DNA of 64,000 nt from Ktedonosporobacter rubrisoli (lineage in GTDB: Bacteria > Chloroflexota > Ktedonobacteria > Ktedonobacterales > Ktedonobacteraceae), in the NCBI RefSeq assembly GCF_004208415.1, contig NZ_CP035758.1, positions 11,222,001 through 11,286,000 of the forward strand. Reading direction: 5' to 3'. Each line of letters begins with the position of its first letter. Position 1 is the first letter of the stretch. The notes beneath the pieces are model-generated. The model saw only the letters and a list, made by a program, of their open reading frames with translations. It did not search any database and was not told where the DNA came from. Of the stretch, positions 43,675-53,500 are shown one piece after another. Position numbers and translations under genes: made by a program.

Positions 43675-44421
43675 TCAACTGGAAACGGCCAATGAGGAGT
43701 GCAGAGAGCCCCCAAAAGAGGAATCAAGCATCTCCTCAGTGCGGCGTACAAGTTTATAACCGATACCGGGGATGGCCAGGATATAGCGGGGGTTGGCCGG
43801 ATCTGGTTCGATTTTTTGACGCAGATGATAGATATGCGTCTTGATCAAGACAGTATCGCCAGCGTTGCCAAATCCCCATACATGAGAAACTATCTGATTG
43901 GCTGTACATACATCATTAGCGTTAGTCGCCAGTAAACTGAGAAGCTTTCCTTCAGTAGGGGTCAAACGAATCGTTTTTCCTCGCACTGTAACTGTATTGT
44001 GCAATGGATCGATGCAGAGAGGACCGACATTAATGCTTGACGAAGGTGGTAGCCTCAGTGAAGAACGTGCTCGCCTGGTGACTGCATGAATATGAGCGAG
44101 CAGCTGATCGGGGAAAAATGGTTTGCGTAAATAGTCATCGATGCCTGATTCTAAGCAGCGTACCTCATCAAGGACATCTTTTCCTGCTGTAATTACCATG
44201 ACCAGCGCATCGTGTTGGCTGCGTAAGTCGCGACACATGGCCAGTACATCTAAATCTTGCAGCGCACTCTCTAAAATAACAAAATCGGGTTTGTGCTCAA
44301 GCCATTTGTTTCTCGCCTGTTCACCGCTATACGCACTAAGTACTTGATACCCCAGAATTTTTAGCCATGCAGTAAGCATTTCAACCATGTTACGGTCACT
44401 ATCAACAACCAACAATTTCAT
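43675..44421 (-). CDS. OmpR-family response regulator with atypical receiver domain
   Basis: 248 residues: receiver domain (about 1-118) and a winged-helix DNA-binding domain (about 135-235) ending in DTVLIKTHIYHLRQKIEPDPANPRYILAIPGIGYKL. The phospho-acceptor strand reads PDFVILESALQDLD, so Glu51 stands where Asp is expected. The other active-site residues remain (D7/D9, T78, K100). Such a change often mimics or removes phosphorylation. ATG 44421 follows GGAGAGG; the longer frame from 44571 overlaps the neighbouring gene's end. No histidine kinase is adjacent. Confidence 0.88.
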   Translation of the reverse strand: MKLLVVDSDRNMVEMLTAWLKILGYQVLSAYSGEQARNKWLEHKPDFVILESALQDLDVLAMCRDLRSQHDALVMVITAGKDVLDEVRCLESGIDDYLRKPFFPDQLLAHIHAVTRRARSSLRLPPSSSINVGPLCIDPLHNTVTVRGKTIRLTPTEGKLLSLLATNANDVCTANQIVSHVWGFGNAGDTVLIKTHIYHLRQKIEPDPANPRYILAIPGIGYKLVRRTEEMLDSSFGGSLHSSLAVSS

Positions 44422-44468
44422 CTGTAATCCTCTCCTTATCCATACCATTACAATGCCTACATATTTGC

Positions 44469-44846
44469 TCACCTTTCCATGCTCGCCTGAGTACTGTGTT
44501 GAGTACAGAGCGGCATGAGGGGTGGGATGAAAGATATTGCTGGGTGAGCTTGTAGCTGTGCCGCCTGCCATTCATATCTGCAACTTGTAAAGACAGGAGC
44601 AGTTTCCAGCAGGCTTAACAGGCGGGGATACCATTCGTCCTGATCGAGATAATGCTTCATGGCTTGTGCGGATTCCTCATTCTCGAAATGCGTAATGTCG
44701 ATGAAATCGTAAGGAGAATCGGTATTTCTGAATAGCATCCAAGAGAGGTAAAGCGAGCTATGAGTAGCGTCCCAGTTCTCATGCATGGCAATGATTGCAT
44801 CCTCTTCACCGGCCTTAGCTCGATAGATGGATATGATAGTGAACAT
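44469..44846 (-). CDS. ABM-like dimeric alpha/beta-barrel protein
   Basis: 125 residues. The first ~90 residues (MFTIISIYRAKAGEEDAIIAMHENW, then DFIDITHFENEESAQAMKHY) show the antibiotic-biosynthesis-monooxygenase/EthD-like ferredoxin fold. The C-terminal 30 residues look unstructured. Members include haem-degrading and quinol monooxygenases and non-enzymatic ligand binders; no catalytic residues can be assigned. It lies 47 bases upstream of the response-regulator gene on the same strand, so co-transcription is possible. Confidence 0.6.
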   Translation of the reverse strand: MFTIISIYRAKAGEEDAIIAMHENWDATHSSLYLSWMLFRNTDSPYDFIDITHFENEESAQAMKHYLDQDEWYPRLLSLLETAPVFTSCRYEWQAAQLQAHPAISFIPPLMPLCTQHSTQASMER

Positions 44847-45674
44847 ATCCTGTTGCCTCTTTCTCGATCAGGTAGGATGGCGAGCTCTCTACATAGAGAG
44901 GGAAAGTGTTGCGTGAATACCGATGTCTATTGCAAAGTATAAACTCATCTGGCTAAATCGACATCGTAGAAATTGCTCATATTTGTGCTAATATAAAGTT
45001 TGTTATAAAAATAATAGGAGATAGGAATAATTGTTATCTATACAGGAATTTGCTGAAGATATCGCCTGCTTATGAGTATAATTACCTATACTGAGTGTGT
45101 GAGTCTCTTCGATATTTCGCTTGCTGAACGTGAGAGATGTTGCTATAACCATTTTATAGAGTCAAAAGATAAGAGTGAGGCGGATTAGAGATGAGAAAAT
45201 TTGCGTAATATGCATATAATAAGTAGATGATGTATAATAAGCCATAGGGAATATTTATGCCGTGAAGGAAGCAAGCGATCAAGACGAAATATTGCCGAAA
45301 GAGGTGCTAAAAATGCTCTTTGATAGCGTCTATAACTTAGGCTTAAGCAAAATAAGCTCATGTATATGTGAACAATATAATCTATCGTGGAAGAAGTGGA
45401 TGAAGCTATAGCCTATTATTAGTTCTAGAAAGCGTTCTTCAATCCTTCCTGAAACGAAGACCTATCATCTTTTGGATAAGCGTAAGCGAAGCCAGGGAGC
45501 TCGGAGGGGAGAGTTGCCTGTTGGCAAGAAAGTAGCTACGTCCATTCATTGGATTGTACTGGTTGGGCAGAGAACATCCTACCAGACCTTCTCAAAAGAT
45601 TCGTTGGATGCTGAAATATGATGGTTTAGATAGGTTATTCAGTAGAGGTCCCTTGTTCTAGGGGGAACATATTT
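44847..45674. other. 828-base AT-rich gap with a broken short reading frame
   Basis: No intact gene is seen. From 45262 (GTG) a plus-strand frame runs 49 codons to TAG at 45409-45411, then stays open for another 69 codons to TGA at 45619-45621. The first part includes VLKMLFDSVYNLGLSK. No family is recognised and no strong ribosome site precedes it. The region also has to hold the promoters of the divergent ABM-like and LuxR genes. Confidence 0.35.
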
Positions 45675-48659
45675 ATGACATTCGAATGTGCACATCAACC
45701 AGTTCCTGAGCAATCTGGGGTAGCGCAGGCGCAGTTTGTTGGCCGCCAGCGCGAGCTCGACTTAATCTGGAGACAATATGCCATAGTCAGGACCGGAAGA
45801 CTGAGGGTTGTGCTATTATCCGGAGATATTGGTATAGGTAAGACCTCACTGTTGCGTGAGGTTGCCAGGCGCATGGCGCAGGAAGAGATTACCGTTCTGC
45901 AAGGCGAAGCCACTGATGCTGAAGGGATGCCACCTTATTTACCATTTCTTGAAGCGTTGGGGCAATATATTCGTGCGGCACCTCTCGATATATTACGCGA
46001 GCAGATTGCCGCAGGTCTACAGCCGCTGGTTAGTATCTTACCTGAACTGGCAGCCCGTCTGGGCACGTTTCCAGAGGAAGTATATCCCTTTCCTGCCGAA
46101 CAGAAACGTCTGCGGATTTACGAGGCTATAGCGGCGCTACTTGGTGCCATCAGTACGTCTAACGCTCTGGTGCTTACGCTTGATGATCTCCACTGGGCCG
46201 ATTCGGCAAGTCTTGATTTGTTGTGTTATATCGCACGTCGCCAATCGCAAGCCAAGCTGTTAATTATAGGCGCTTATCAGGATGGTGCGCTAGAACATAA
46301 CAGGGCGCTAGAACAAGCTGTTACACGACTTTCTTATCGACGTATTCTTACTACCATTACTGTTGATCCACTCTCCTCTAAAGAGATTGATACCCTGGCA
46401 AGTGGTTATCTAGGAGGCTCACTTGCGGAAAATGCGAGTGCTTTATTATACAAACAGAGTGAGGGCAATCCTTTTTTTGCTGAAGAGATAATGCGAAGTT
46501 GGATTGAAGCCGGGCATTTTGTGTACGAGAATCAGCAATGGGTGGCGCATGCGTCGTTGGAGAGAGTGCTGCCGCAAAGTATTATTGGTTCTTTGCGCCA
46601 ACGCTTTATGAGGCTTTCTAGAGAGATAATTGATGATCTGCGTATTGCCTCGGTTATAGGGCATACGTTTGATCTTTCTTTATTAGCCGCAGTAGAGGGA
46701 CAAGAGTTCGAAAGCGTCGAGGAGCGTCTCCAGCTAGCGGAGCGCTCCAAATTGGTAAAGTCCAATCAGCAAAGTATTTTTACTTTCAATCATAGTAAGA
46801 TTCGTGAGGTGCTTTATGACGAGGTGAGTGCTTCACGACGTAGACGTTTACATGAGACGATTGGGCGCGTGTTGGAGATAAGATATGGACAGGAAGGCAC
46901 GAAGAGCGCCTATCGTCTTGCTGAGCTAACTTTTCATTTTATTCATAGTAATGATAGAGAACGGGGTGCGCTCTATGCGCAGCTAGCTGCTGAAAAGGCC
47001 CTCCAGTCCTCTGCGCTTGAAGAGGCGATAGCATATTATCGCACGGCCCTTGAATTGCTCAGCCCTAGGGATGAGAAACGGGACAAACTACTCTTAGCGT
47101 TGGGAGAGGCTACCTTGTTGGCGGGGCAGGGAAACGAAGCTGAAATCGCCTTTCAGGCCGTTTTGGATCGATATATGCAGAATGGTGATAGGGAAGCTAT
47201 CACTCAGGTGGCACGCGGCTTGGGTCATGCGCAATGGAGGCAAGGAAAGTTAGATGCAGCTCGTCTCACGTTCGAGCTGGCATTAAAGTCAGCAGGCGAG
47301 GCTTTAAGCGTAAATGCCGTTCGCATCCGTATAGATCTGGCTATACTACTTATCGCTTCTGTAGGATCTCAGAGCAAGGGAATGCTCTGCGCTCAACGGG
47401 CATTGGAGATGGCCCGCAGCTTAGGGAGTAAGAGTCTGGAAGCAAGAGCAATACGTGCGATGGTTGGGAATGTCCATATCCAAGCCAATACTCTTGTCGA
47501 TGCTGTGCAAGGGCTAAAGCAGGCTCAGGAGCTAATCGAGGAGGAAGGAAATTTCTCAGAGAGAGCCGAAAATTATTATTATCTTTCATGCGGGTATTAT
47601 TGGATGGCGGAACTGGGCAAGGCGCAAGAAGCATGTTTGCACATGATCGAACTGGCTAAGCAAGCAGGTGATCCATATCGTTTACGGAATGCATATTGCT
47701 TACAAGGGCTATTTCTTGCGTCTCAAGGCAGGTGGGTGGAAGCCGAGCAAGCAGCCGAGCAGCTTCAGCTAACAATAAGTGACCTATCTGGATCTTTCAA
47801 TCCAGTCTTTGTCTACCAGCTTCGTGGCTTCCTGGCCTATCTGCAGGAGGACTTTACTGCTGCCGAGCACGAATTTCATAAATCAGGCGTAAAGCAGATT
47901 GACGAGCCCGTTGAGCTTATGTGCAGTAAAGGTTGGATAGGCGTAGTTCAGGCTAACGAGGGCAAACGTAAGAGCGCATCTATAGTTATGATTGAGCTTG
48001 AGCGCGTCCTTGATACGCTTCAGGCGGGCGCGCTCTTAACCGCTCCCCTATTGCTATGTCAGGCGCTAATAGTCTTAAAGCTAGGCGATCAGGAGAGAAT
48101 GAAGACCATTTATCGCGCATTGCTGGGTTTTCAAGGCCAATGCTATTGGTTTCTGGTTGATAGGGTTCTGGGGATGGTTGCCGCGAGGATTGGCGAGTGG
48201 CAGATGGCACGTGCGCATTTGAATGCTGCAGAAGCGCTTGCACGCCGCGAAGAGATGTTGCCTGAGCTTGCCTATACGTTGTTGGAGATGGCCGAACTTG
48301 AATTGATGCGCCTCCAGGGAGGAAATGTTGCTCACGCTCGGCATTATCTCAAGCAGGCATTACCGATTTTTGAGAAGCTAAATATTGCTGAGATGAGTAC
48401 GCGAATAAGTGATCGCATAGTAGGAATGATCACTGAGGCTTCCCGGGGAGAAACGTTAGCGCTACCAGCCAATCTTACCCAACGTGAGGCTGAGGTGCTA
48501 CGGCTCGTTGCCAGTGGCAAGAGTAATCGTCAGATAGCCTGTGATTTAAGGCTAAGCGAGAGGACAGTAGCCAATCATCTTTCGCATATTTTTCATAAGA
48601 CGGGGAGCGAGAATAGGGTTGAGGCTACGACTTTTGCAATGAACCATGGCCTTATTTAG
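45675..48659 (+). CDS. LAL-type LuxR-family regulator with AAA ATPase domain
   Basis: 994 residues. An AAA_16-type ATPase domain comes first: Walker A GDIGIGKT at 50-57 and Walker B LVLTLDDLHWAD near residue 170. A long helical tetratricopeptide-like region follows (about 420-900), and the C-terminus is a LuxR helix-turn-helix (LTQREAEVLRLVASGKSNRQIACDL, SERTVANHLSHIFHKTG). LAL regulators sense ligands or partner proteins and activate transcription using ATP as a switch. No target is evident; the segment lies between the two IS copies. Confidence 0.92.
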   Translation: MTFECAHQPVPEQSGVAQAQFVGRQRELDLIWRQYAIVRTGRLRVVLLSGDIGIGKTSLLREVARRMAQEEITVLQGEATDAEGMPPYLPFLEALGQYIRAAPLDILREQIAAGLQPLVSILPELAARLGTFPEEVYPFPAEQKRLRIYEAIAALLGAISTSNALVLTLDDLHWADSASLDLLCYIARRQSQAKLLIIGAYQDGALEHNRALEQAVTRLSYRRILTTITVDPLSSKEIDTLASGYLGGSLAENASALLYKQSEGNPFFAEEIMRSWIEAGHFVYENQQWVAHASLERVLPQSIIGSLRQRFMRLSREIIDDLRIASVIGHTFDLSLLAAVEGQEFESVEERLQLAERSKLVKSNQQSIFTFNHSKIREVLYDEVSASRRRRLHETIGRVLEIRYGQEGTKSAYRLAELTFHFIHSNDRERGALYAQLAAEKALQSSALEEAIAYYRTALELLSPRDEKRDKLLLALGEATLLAGQGNEAEIAFQAVLDRYMQNGDREAITQVARGLGHAQWRQGKLDAARLTFELALKSAGEALSVNAVRIRIDLAILLIASVGSQSKGMLCAQRALEMARSLGSKSLEARAIRAMVGNVHIQANTLVDAVQGLKQAQELIEEEGNFSERAENYYYLSCGYYWMAELGKAQEACLHMIELAKQAGDPYRLRNAYCLQGLFLASQGRWVEAEQAAEQLQLTISDLSGSFNPVFVYQLRGFLAYLQEDFTAAEHEFHKSGVKQIDEPVELMCSKGWIGVVQANEGKRKSASIVMIELERVLDTLQAGALLTAPLLLCQALIVLKLGDQERMKTIYRALLGFQGQCYWFLVDRVLGMVAARIGEWQMARAHLNAAEALARREEMLPELAYTLLEMAELELMRLQGGNVAHARHYLKQALPIFEKLNIAEMSTRISDRIVGMITEASRGETLALPANLTQREAEVLRLVASGKSNRQIACDLRLSERTVANHLSHIFHKTGSENRVEATTFAMNHGLI

Positions 48660-48747
48660 CTGAAATTTTGTTTGAACAGATGGGAGCTGATCTATTTGTG
48701 TCGCCTGGAAATGGCGCGCGATTTGAAAACTATGTGGGACAGATGTA

Positions 48748-48785
48748 CGGGCAGAGGAAATTCTTTTCGTCCGCCCGCTCTCTTT
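48748..48785. terminator. Possible bidirectional terminator
   Basis: CGGGC at 48748-48752 pairs with GCCCG at 48773-48777, with additional pairing of GGAAA with TTTTC inside; it is followed by CTCTCTTTTT. It lies between the convergent LuxR gene and the membrane-protein gene. Confidence 0.5.
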
Positions 48786-48807
48786 TTACCAGCAAGGTTG
48801 TAGGCAT

Positions 48808-49407
48808 TCAAAGGGAATTGTGGTAAGAAAGCATATGCCAGCAAGTAGCTAGCAGATACAGGCTAGTGAGCCAGAGAATGATAGCATTCCCCAGGCCGTC
48901 AATGCTGGACCATGTGCCGACAGTGCCTGGCGTAACCCCTACCAACTGAGCGAGGATCGTCAATATGGCCAGCAAAGATAGCAATAGACCGGAGAGATAG
49001 TAAAGGCGTATCCCAAAGAGTTTAGCCAGGGGCAGAAAATGTAAGCCTACGACCAGGCCAATAACAGGGATGATAAGTTCGCTGTGATTAAACATGCTGA
49101 GTGAGCGCGCGGCAATAAAGATGGCTATCACTTCGAGGGCGAACACAAGATAGAAGCGTTTGGCAACGGATCTGCCCTGCTTTTGAGCTTCTATGGATGT
49201 ATGCTTGGGTAAGCGCCGTGCTTGTACTAGCATGTAGACACCGCTGATAATGAGAACCAATGAGATGATTGCTATACTGACATAGAGTATAGGCCCGTAA
49301 TCTGCAGTTGAGGCCCAGCCTGCTCCAAAGAGAGTCATAATGAGTATGCCACTTGCTCTTCCCTGTATCTCGTAGCGCGAGTACGCTTGTGTTTCTACTG
49401 TAACCAT
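48808..49407 (-). CDS. Uncharacterised six-helix membrane protein (DUF7010-like)
   Basis: 199 residues with about six hydrophobic segments (near 20-33, 40-62, 88-105, 112-130, 138-158 and 175-195). The segment IIPVIGLVVGLHFLPLAKLFGI resembles a conserved element of small uncharacterised DUF7010-type membrane proteins. No function is known. AAGGAG lies about 13 bases before the ATG. IS copy 2 is inserted 37 bases upstream of the start codon, so its native promoter may have been separated from it. Confidence 0.6.
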   Translation of the reverse strand: MVTVETQAYSRYEIQGRASGILIMTLFGAGWASTADYGPILYVSIAIISLVLIISGVYMLVQARRLPKHTSIEAQKQGRSVAKRFYLVFALEVIAIFIAARSLSMFNHSELIIPVIGLVVGLHFLPLAKLFGIRLYYLSGLLLSLLAILTILAQLVGVTPGTVGTWSSIDGLGNAIILWLTSLYLLATCWHMLSYHNSL

Positions 49408-49465
49408 TGCTATGTGCCTGCTCCTTAAACAAATTAGGTTTTAGAGAGTGTCCTAACCACAAGAA

Positions 49466-49936
49466 TCAGTAGCGGAAAGGAGATAAGCGCGAAAGCATAA
49501 GCCGAACCGAGGCGAGCTGAAGAAAGGCTTCTGAACTGGTGGTGAGCCCTTCGTAGTCGCGAGCTAAGCGGCGGAAACGGGTGAACCAGGCCAAGCTGCG
49601 TTCGACGACCCATCGTTTCCTTTGCACCTGAAAACCCGTCTTGGGCCGGGGCAGCAGAACCGGTTGGCCGTCCACGAGGATCCAGTGCTGATGGGACCTA
49701 TTGTGAGCCTGTGGCACCAGTTCTGTGGTCCAGTGCAATCGCTGCGCAATCCAGTCGAGCAATGGTCCTGTATAGCCCTTATCCGCAAAGAGGTGGCACA
49801 GACGCGGGAAAGAGCGCGGCAACTGGCTGAGCAAGAGCCTGGCCCCCACGCGATCCACGATGTTGGCGGCATGCACTTTGACAGCCAGAAGGAAACCCTG
49901 CGTATCCACGAGCACGTGGCGTTTACGCCCATAGAT
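49466..49936 (-). CDS. IS5-family transposase, orfB part (copy 2)
   Basis: The C-terminal catalytic half, identical in protein sequence to the copy 1 orfB: ADKGYTGPLLDW and VVERSLAWFTRFRRLARDYE carry the second Asp and the Glu. It is reached from orfA only by frameshift at the A8 tract (complement of 49936-49943). Because orfA of this copy carries a stop, full transposase would need trans-complementation by copy 1. Confidence 0.85.
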   Translation of the reverse strand: MYGRKRHVLVDTQGFLLAVKVHAANIVDRVGARLLLSQLPRSFPRLCHLFADKGYTGPLLDWIAQRLHWTTELVPQAHNRSHQHWILVDGQPVLLPRPKTGFQVQRKRWVVERSLAWFTRFRRLARDYEGLTTSSEAFLQLASVRLMLSRLSPFRY

Positions 49937-50330
49937 TTTTTTTCCCCGCGTCGAAGCCCTTGTCGCTTCCTGGCACGGGAGCCGTTTTGATCGACTGGCT
50001 ATCGATGATCGCAGCGCTGGGTTCCGGGTCCCGCCCCATCTGGGTGCGTACCTGTCGGCGCAGGTGGGCCATGATGGGCTCCCAAATCCCCGCCTGCGTC
50101 CAGATGCGGAAGTAGTGATGGGCCGTTTTGCCATTGGGCAGGTCGTGCGGCATCTGTCGCCATGAGCAGCCTGTGCGCAACACATAGAGGATAGCATTGA
50201 CGATTTCTCGTCGCTCGTGAAGGGCCGTTGTGGCCTGGGCAGAGACTGCTGGGATGAACGGCTTGATCAGCTCTCATTGCGCATCGGTCAGATCCGACGG
50301 GTAACGTTTTCGCTTGATTGGCTCACACAT
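49923..50330 (-). pseudogene. IS5-family transposase orfA with nonsense codon (copy 2)
   Basis: Corresponds base for base to orfA at 41410-41817, but codon 19 (Trp, TGG at 41464-41466 in copy 1) is TGA at 50274-50276 here. The remaining 116 codons are open. An internal start at 50183 would give an 86-residue fragment lacking the DNA-binding N-terminus. The copy is therefore probably unable to make its own transposase. Confidence 0.85.
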
Positions 50331-50581
50331 CTTGGTTCGTTCCTTTCGAGTTGTGCTTTCGGCTGAACTCTCCTTTCTCTGAACTATCGGCTCATTGTTC
50401 TAGCTAGGACACACTCTTAGAACATTATTAAATTTACGAGCTTGCTTGTGCTCGCTACTGGTGGATTAAGCATAGCCGAGAGTAGGCCAGAGAGGGAACC
50501 ACCTAAAGGTGGAGTGATAGCCCTAGGGCCAAAATTAGGGATGAGATATTTACCTATAATACTGGCAGATAGTGATCGTGC

Positions 50582-53500
50582 TCAATCGGGGAAGAGCTGC
50601 AACGCGCGGGCTCTGGCAATCGCCTGCGTACGTCGTGTAACTTGCAGCTTGCCGTAAATCACATTGATATGCGTTTTGACCGTACTCGTGGCAATAACGA
50701 GCTGATCTGCAATTTCACGGTTCGAGTAACCTGCGATGATCAGGCGCATAATTTCTTGCTCACGCGGGCTCAAGTCTTCAAGCAGAGGAGGCGTAATCTC
50801 TACCTGCACTGCCTGGCTGTTGTGAAGCTGCTGGCTGGCTGGCTGAGCAATTGCCAGTAATTTATCAAGATAGCTAAGAGAGTAGCCATGTTTGTGATCT
50901 AACTCGTGTTGATGCTGTTTGCGCAAAATGTGCAGGAGAGCGCTTATCGTTGGGCTTTGATCGATAAGCGTGCGGATATAACTTGCCTTTTCGGCAAGTG
51001 AAAGGGCCCGCGCTAAGGTTTTAAGCGCGGAAGCGGTATTTGAGCGAGCCTGTAGGCAGGAGGCTTGCAGAACAAGTATGCTTATAAGCTTACCGGTATA
51101 GCCATGCTCTTCCGCGAACTGCCGCAGGCGTTCCAGGAGGAATTCCGCGTCTGTGTGCCTTTCTAGGGAAAGCAAAACGCGAGCCATAACCAGGTAGTGA
51201 TGTAATTCCAGATGATCGAACTTATCATGGATACTTAGAGTGCTGGTTTCCAGCCAGCGAAAAACTACAGGCATATCCTTTAAATCAAGAGCTAAGCTGG
51301 CCTGCTCGGCACGAATTATTGAATTGAGGCCGAAATTGAGGATATGGGCATACTCCTGAAGAATATAGCCTAGCTTTTGAAAGGAAAGTAAAGCCTCATC
51401 GAGCTGATTATGCGCAAGTTTTAGCCGAACTGCTAGAAGGTGTTTGAATGGTAATATGTGCAATATATCTAATTGAGTATCTTCTGTCTGCCCAATATGT
51501 AAAAAGCGTTCGGCCGTTTCCAGGGCGTTCCACTCGTAGTATAGCTCAGCCAACCCAAGATAGGTAGCTTCAGTGATCCAGATTGAGCCTGGGCTTTCGT
51601 GTATCATTTGCATGATCTGCTGATAGCTCTGCTCAGCCTGATAGAGATGTCCTTGCTGTTTTTGTAGTTGTGCTAAGGATTGTGCGGACCACATGGCGCT
51701 AAGAATACTGCCAGCTCGTTGCGCGCAGAACAGCGCCGATTTGAGATGCTCTATAGCGGCGGCTGGATTTCCTATAGCCATATAATTTAAGCCTAAATGC
51801 CATAAAAGCAAACTTCGCCCATGACTATTTTCGGGAAAGTAGGGTAAGCTTTGTTGAGCCAGAGCAAATGTCGCAGCGACATCGCCTCGGGCACGGGCCA
51901 GCGATGAACGCATCGCAATTACCTCTCCTACAAGGATGGACTCAGCGTGTGCCAGGTTTTCTGGAGCAGGTAATCCGGGGGAGGAGATTAAGCCTTTGGC
52001 ATGCAAGCCATAGTGGAGGGTTTCAATATCCTGTATTAAGCGTTCAGCAGCAGCCATGTCACCATTTATGAGACGATACCAGGCCTCGAAAAGCAAGAGC
52101 CGGGGGCTGGAAAAGCGTACCTGCTCAGGTAAAGCGAGTACCCAACGCGCGAGTAAGTTCATTTCTCCACGCTGTAACATCTGCAAGCCAATTTGTTCGA
52201 CGAGCGAGGCCGCGCGTTCGAAATCCTGAGCAGCCAGGGCGTAGGTAGTAGCTTCGTAATAAAGCTTATGCTGTTCATACCATATGCTAGCTTTTCGCTG
52301 TAACTCTGGGATGCGCTGAGGATAAAGTTGCTGTAAGCGCTGATATAGGGCCTCGGCGAAGAGATGGTGATAGCGAAACCAGCGCCGGTTATCATCAAGT
52401 GGGATAAGAAAGAGATTGGCTTGCTCTAAATGTGCCAGTATAGCTTGACTTTCCTGCTGGCCGGTGATGGCATCGCAAAGCTCTCCTTCTAGCCGCTCTA
52501 GGATTGCTGTATGTAGCAGAAAATGCTGAATATGGGCTGGCTGCAGCGCTAACACTTCCTGGACTAAATATGTAAAAACATAGTGATGACTGCCAGTAAA
52601 GTTTTTTATGAAGCTAGCGCTATCGTCCTGTCCGCGAAGCGAAAGGGCTGCGAGTTGTAAACCCGTGATCCATCCTTCTGTTCGTGTTTCCAACAATCTC
52701 AGCTCTTTGTCCGAAAGCGCTTGTTTAAGGCGTTGAGAGAAGAAAAGCTCAATCTCAGCGCGCGAAAAGCGTAGGTCAGGCGTACCAATTTCTAGTAAAT
52801 GTCCCTGTGCACGCATGCGGCTAAGCGGCAACTGAGGATCTGTGCGTGATGCGATAACCAGGTGCAAATTGGTGGGAATATGCTCCAAAAGAAAAGCGAG
52901 CGAAGTATGAATAGGCTGAGCCGTAATCAAATGGTAATCGTCAAGCAGGACCACAATTTCTTGCGACACAGCCTGCAATGCGTTGATGAGGGAAGTCAGA
53001 ATTGTAGAGAGCTGCGGCGGTTGGGGTAACTGCAGCATAGCAAGGGCTGTCTCAGCGATGCCTGGGAGGAGAGTATTTAGGGCATGCAGGATGTAAGACC
53101 AGAAGTCCGAAGGATCGTTATCTCCAGCATCGAGTGAGATCCAGGCGATCAGCTGGGAAGTTTGATGTGCCCAGGTGCTGAGCAGCGTAGTCTTGCCAAA
53201 GCCGGCCGGAGCTGAGAGCAGGAACAGACGGTAATTATTCACTTGCATGAGTTGCTGCAGAAGCTGTCGGCGCATAATAACATGAGTTGGTAACCGCGGT
53301 GGGCCCAGTTTCGTGATGAGGAGCGAGTTAGAAAAGCGCACGCCATTGGCGGGAGCCGGCTTCAGAGCAGTAGCGGAGGAGGTGCGCACAATAGATCGAT
53401 TGACCTGTTGCAATTGTTGTAAGGTCAATGCTTCTGTTTTACCCAGATAAGCTTTTTGTGATCGACCACATATGCTGCGATAGGCATACCAGTAGTGATG

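Larger units (their letters stand above)
49444..50416 (-). mobile_element. IS5-family insertion sequence, copy 2 (973 bp, inverted)
   Basis: Same length and termini as copy 1, flanked by TTA at 49441-49443 and 50417-50419, and transcribed leftwards. Comparison shows a single clear difference: TGG to TGA in orfA at 50274-50276. The near identity implies recent transposition or duplication. Confidence 0.92.
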
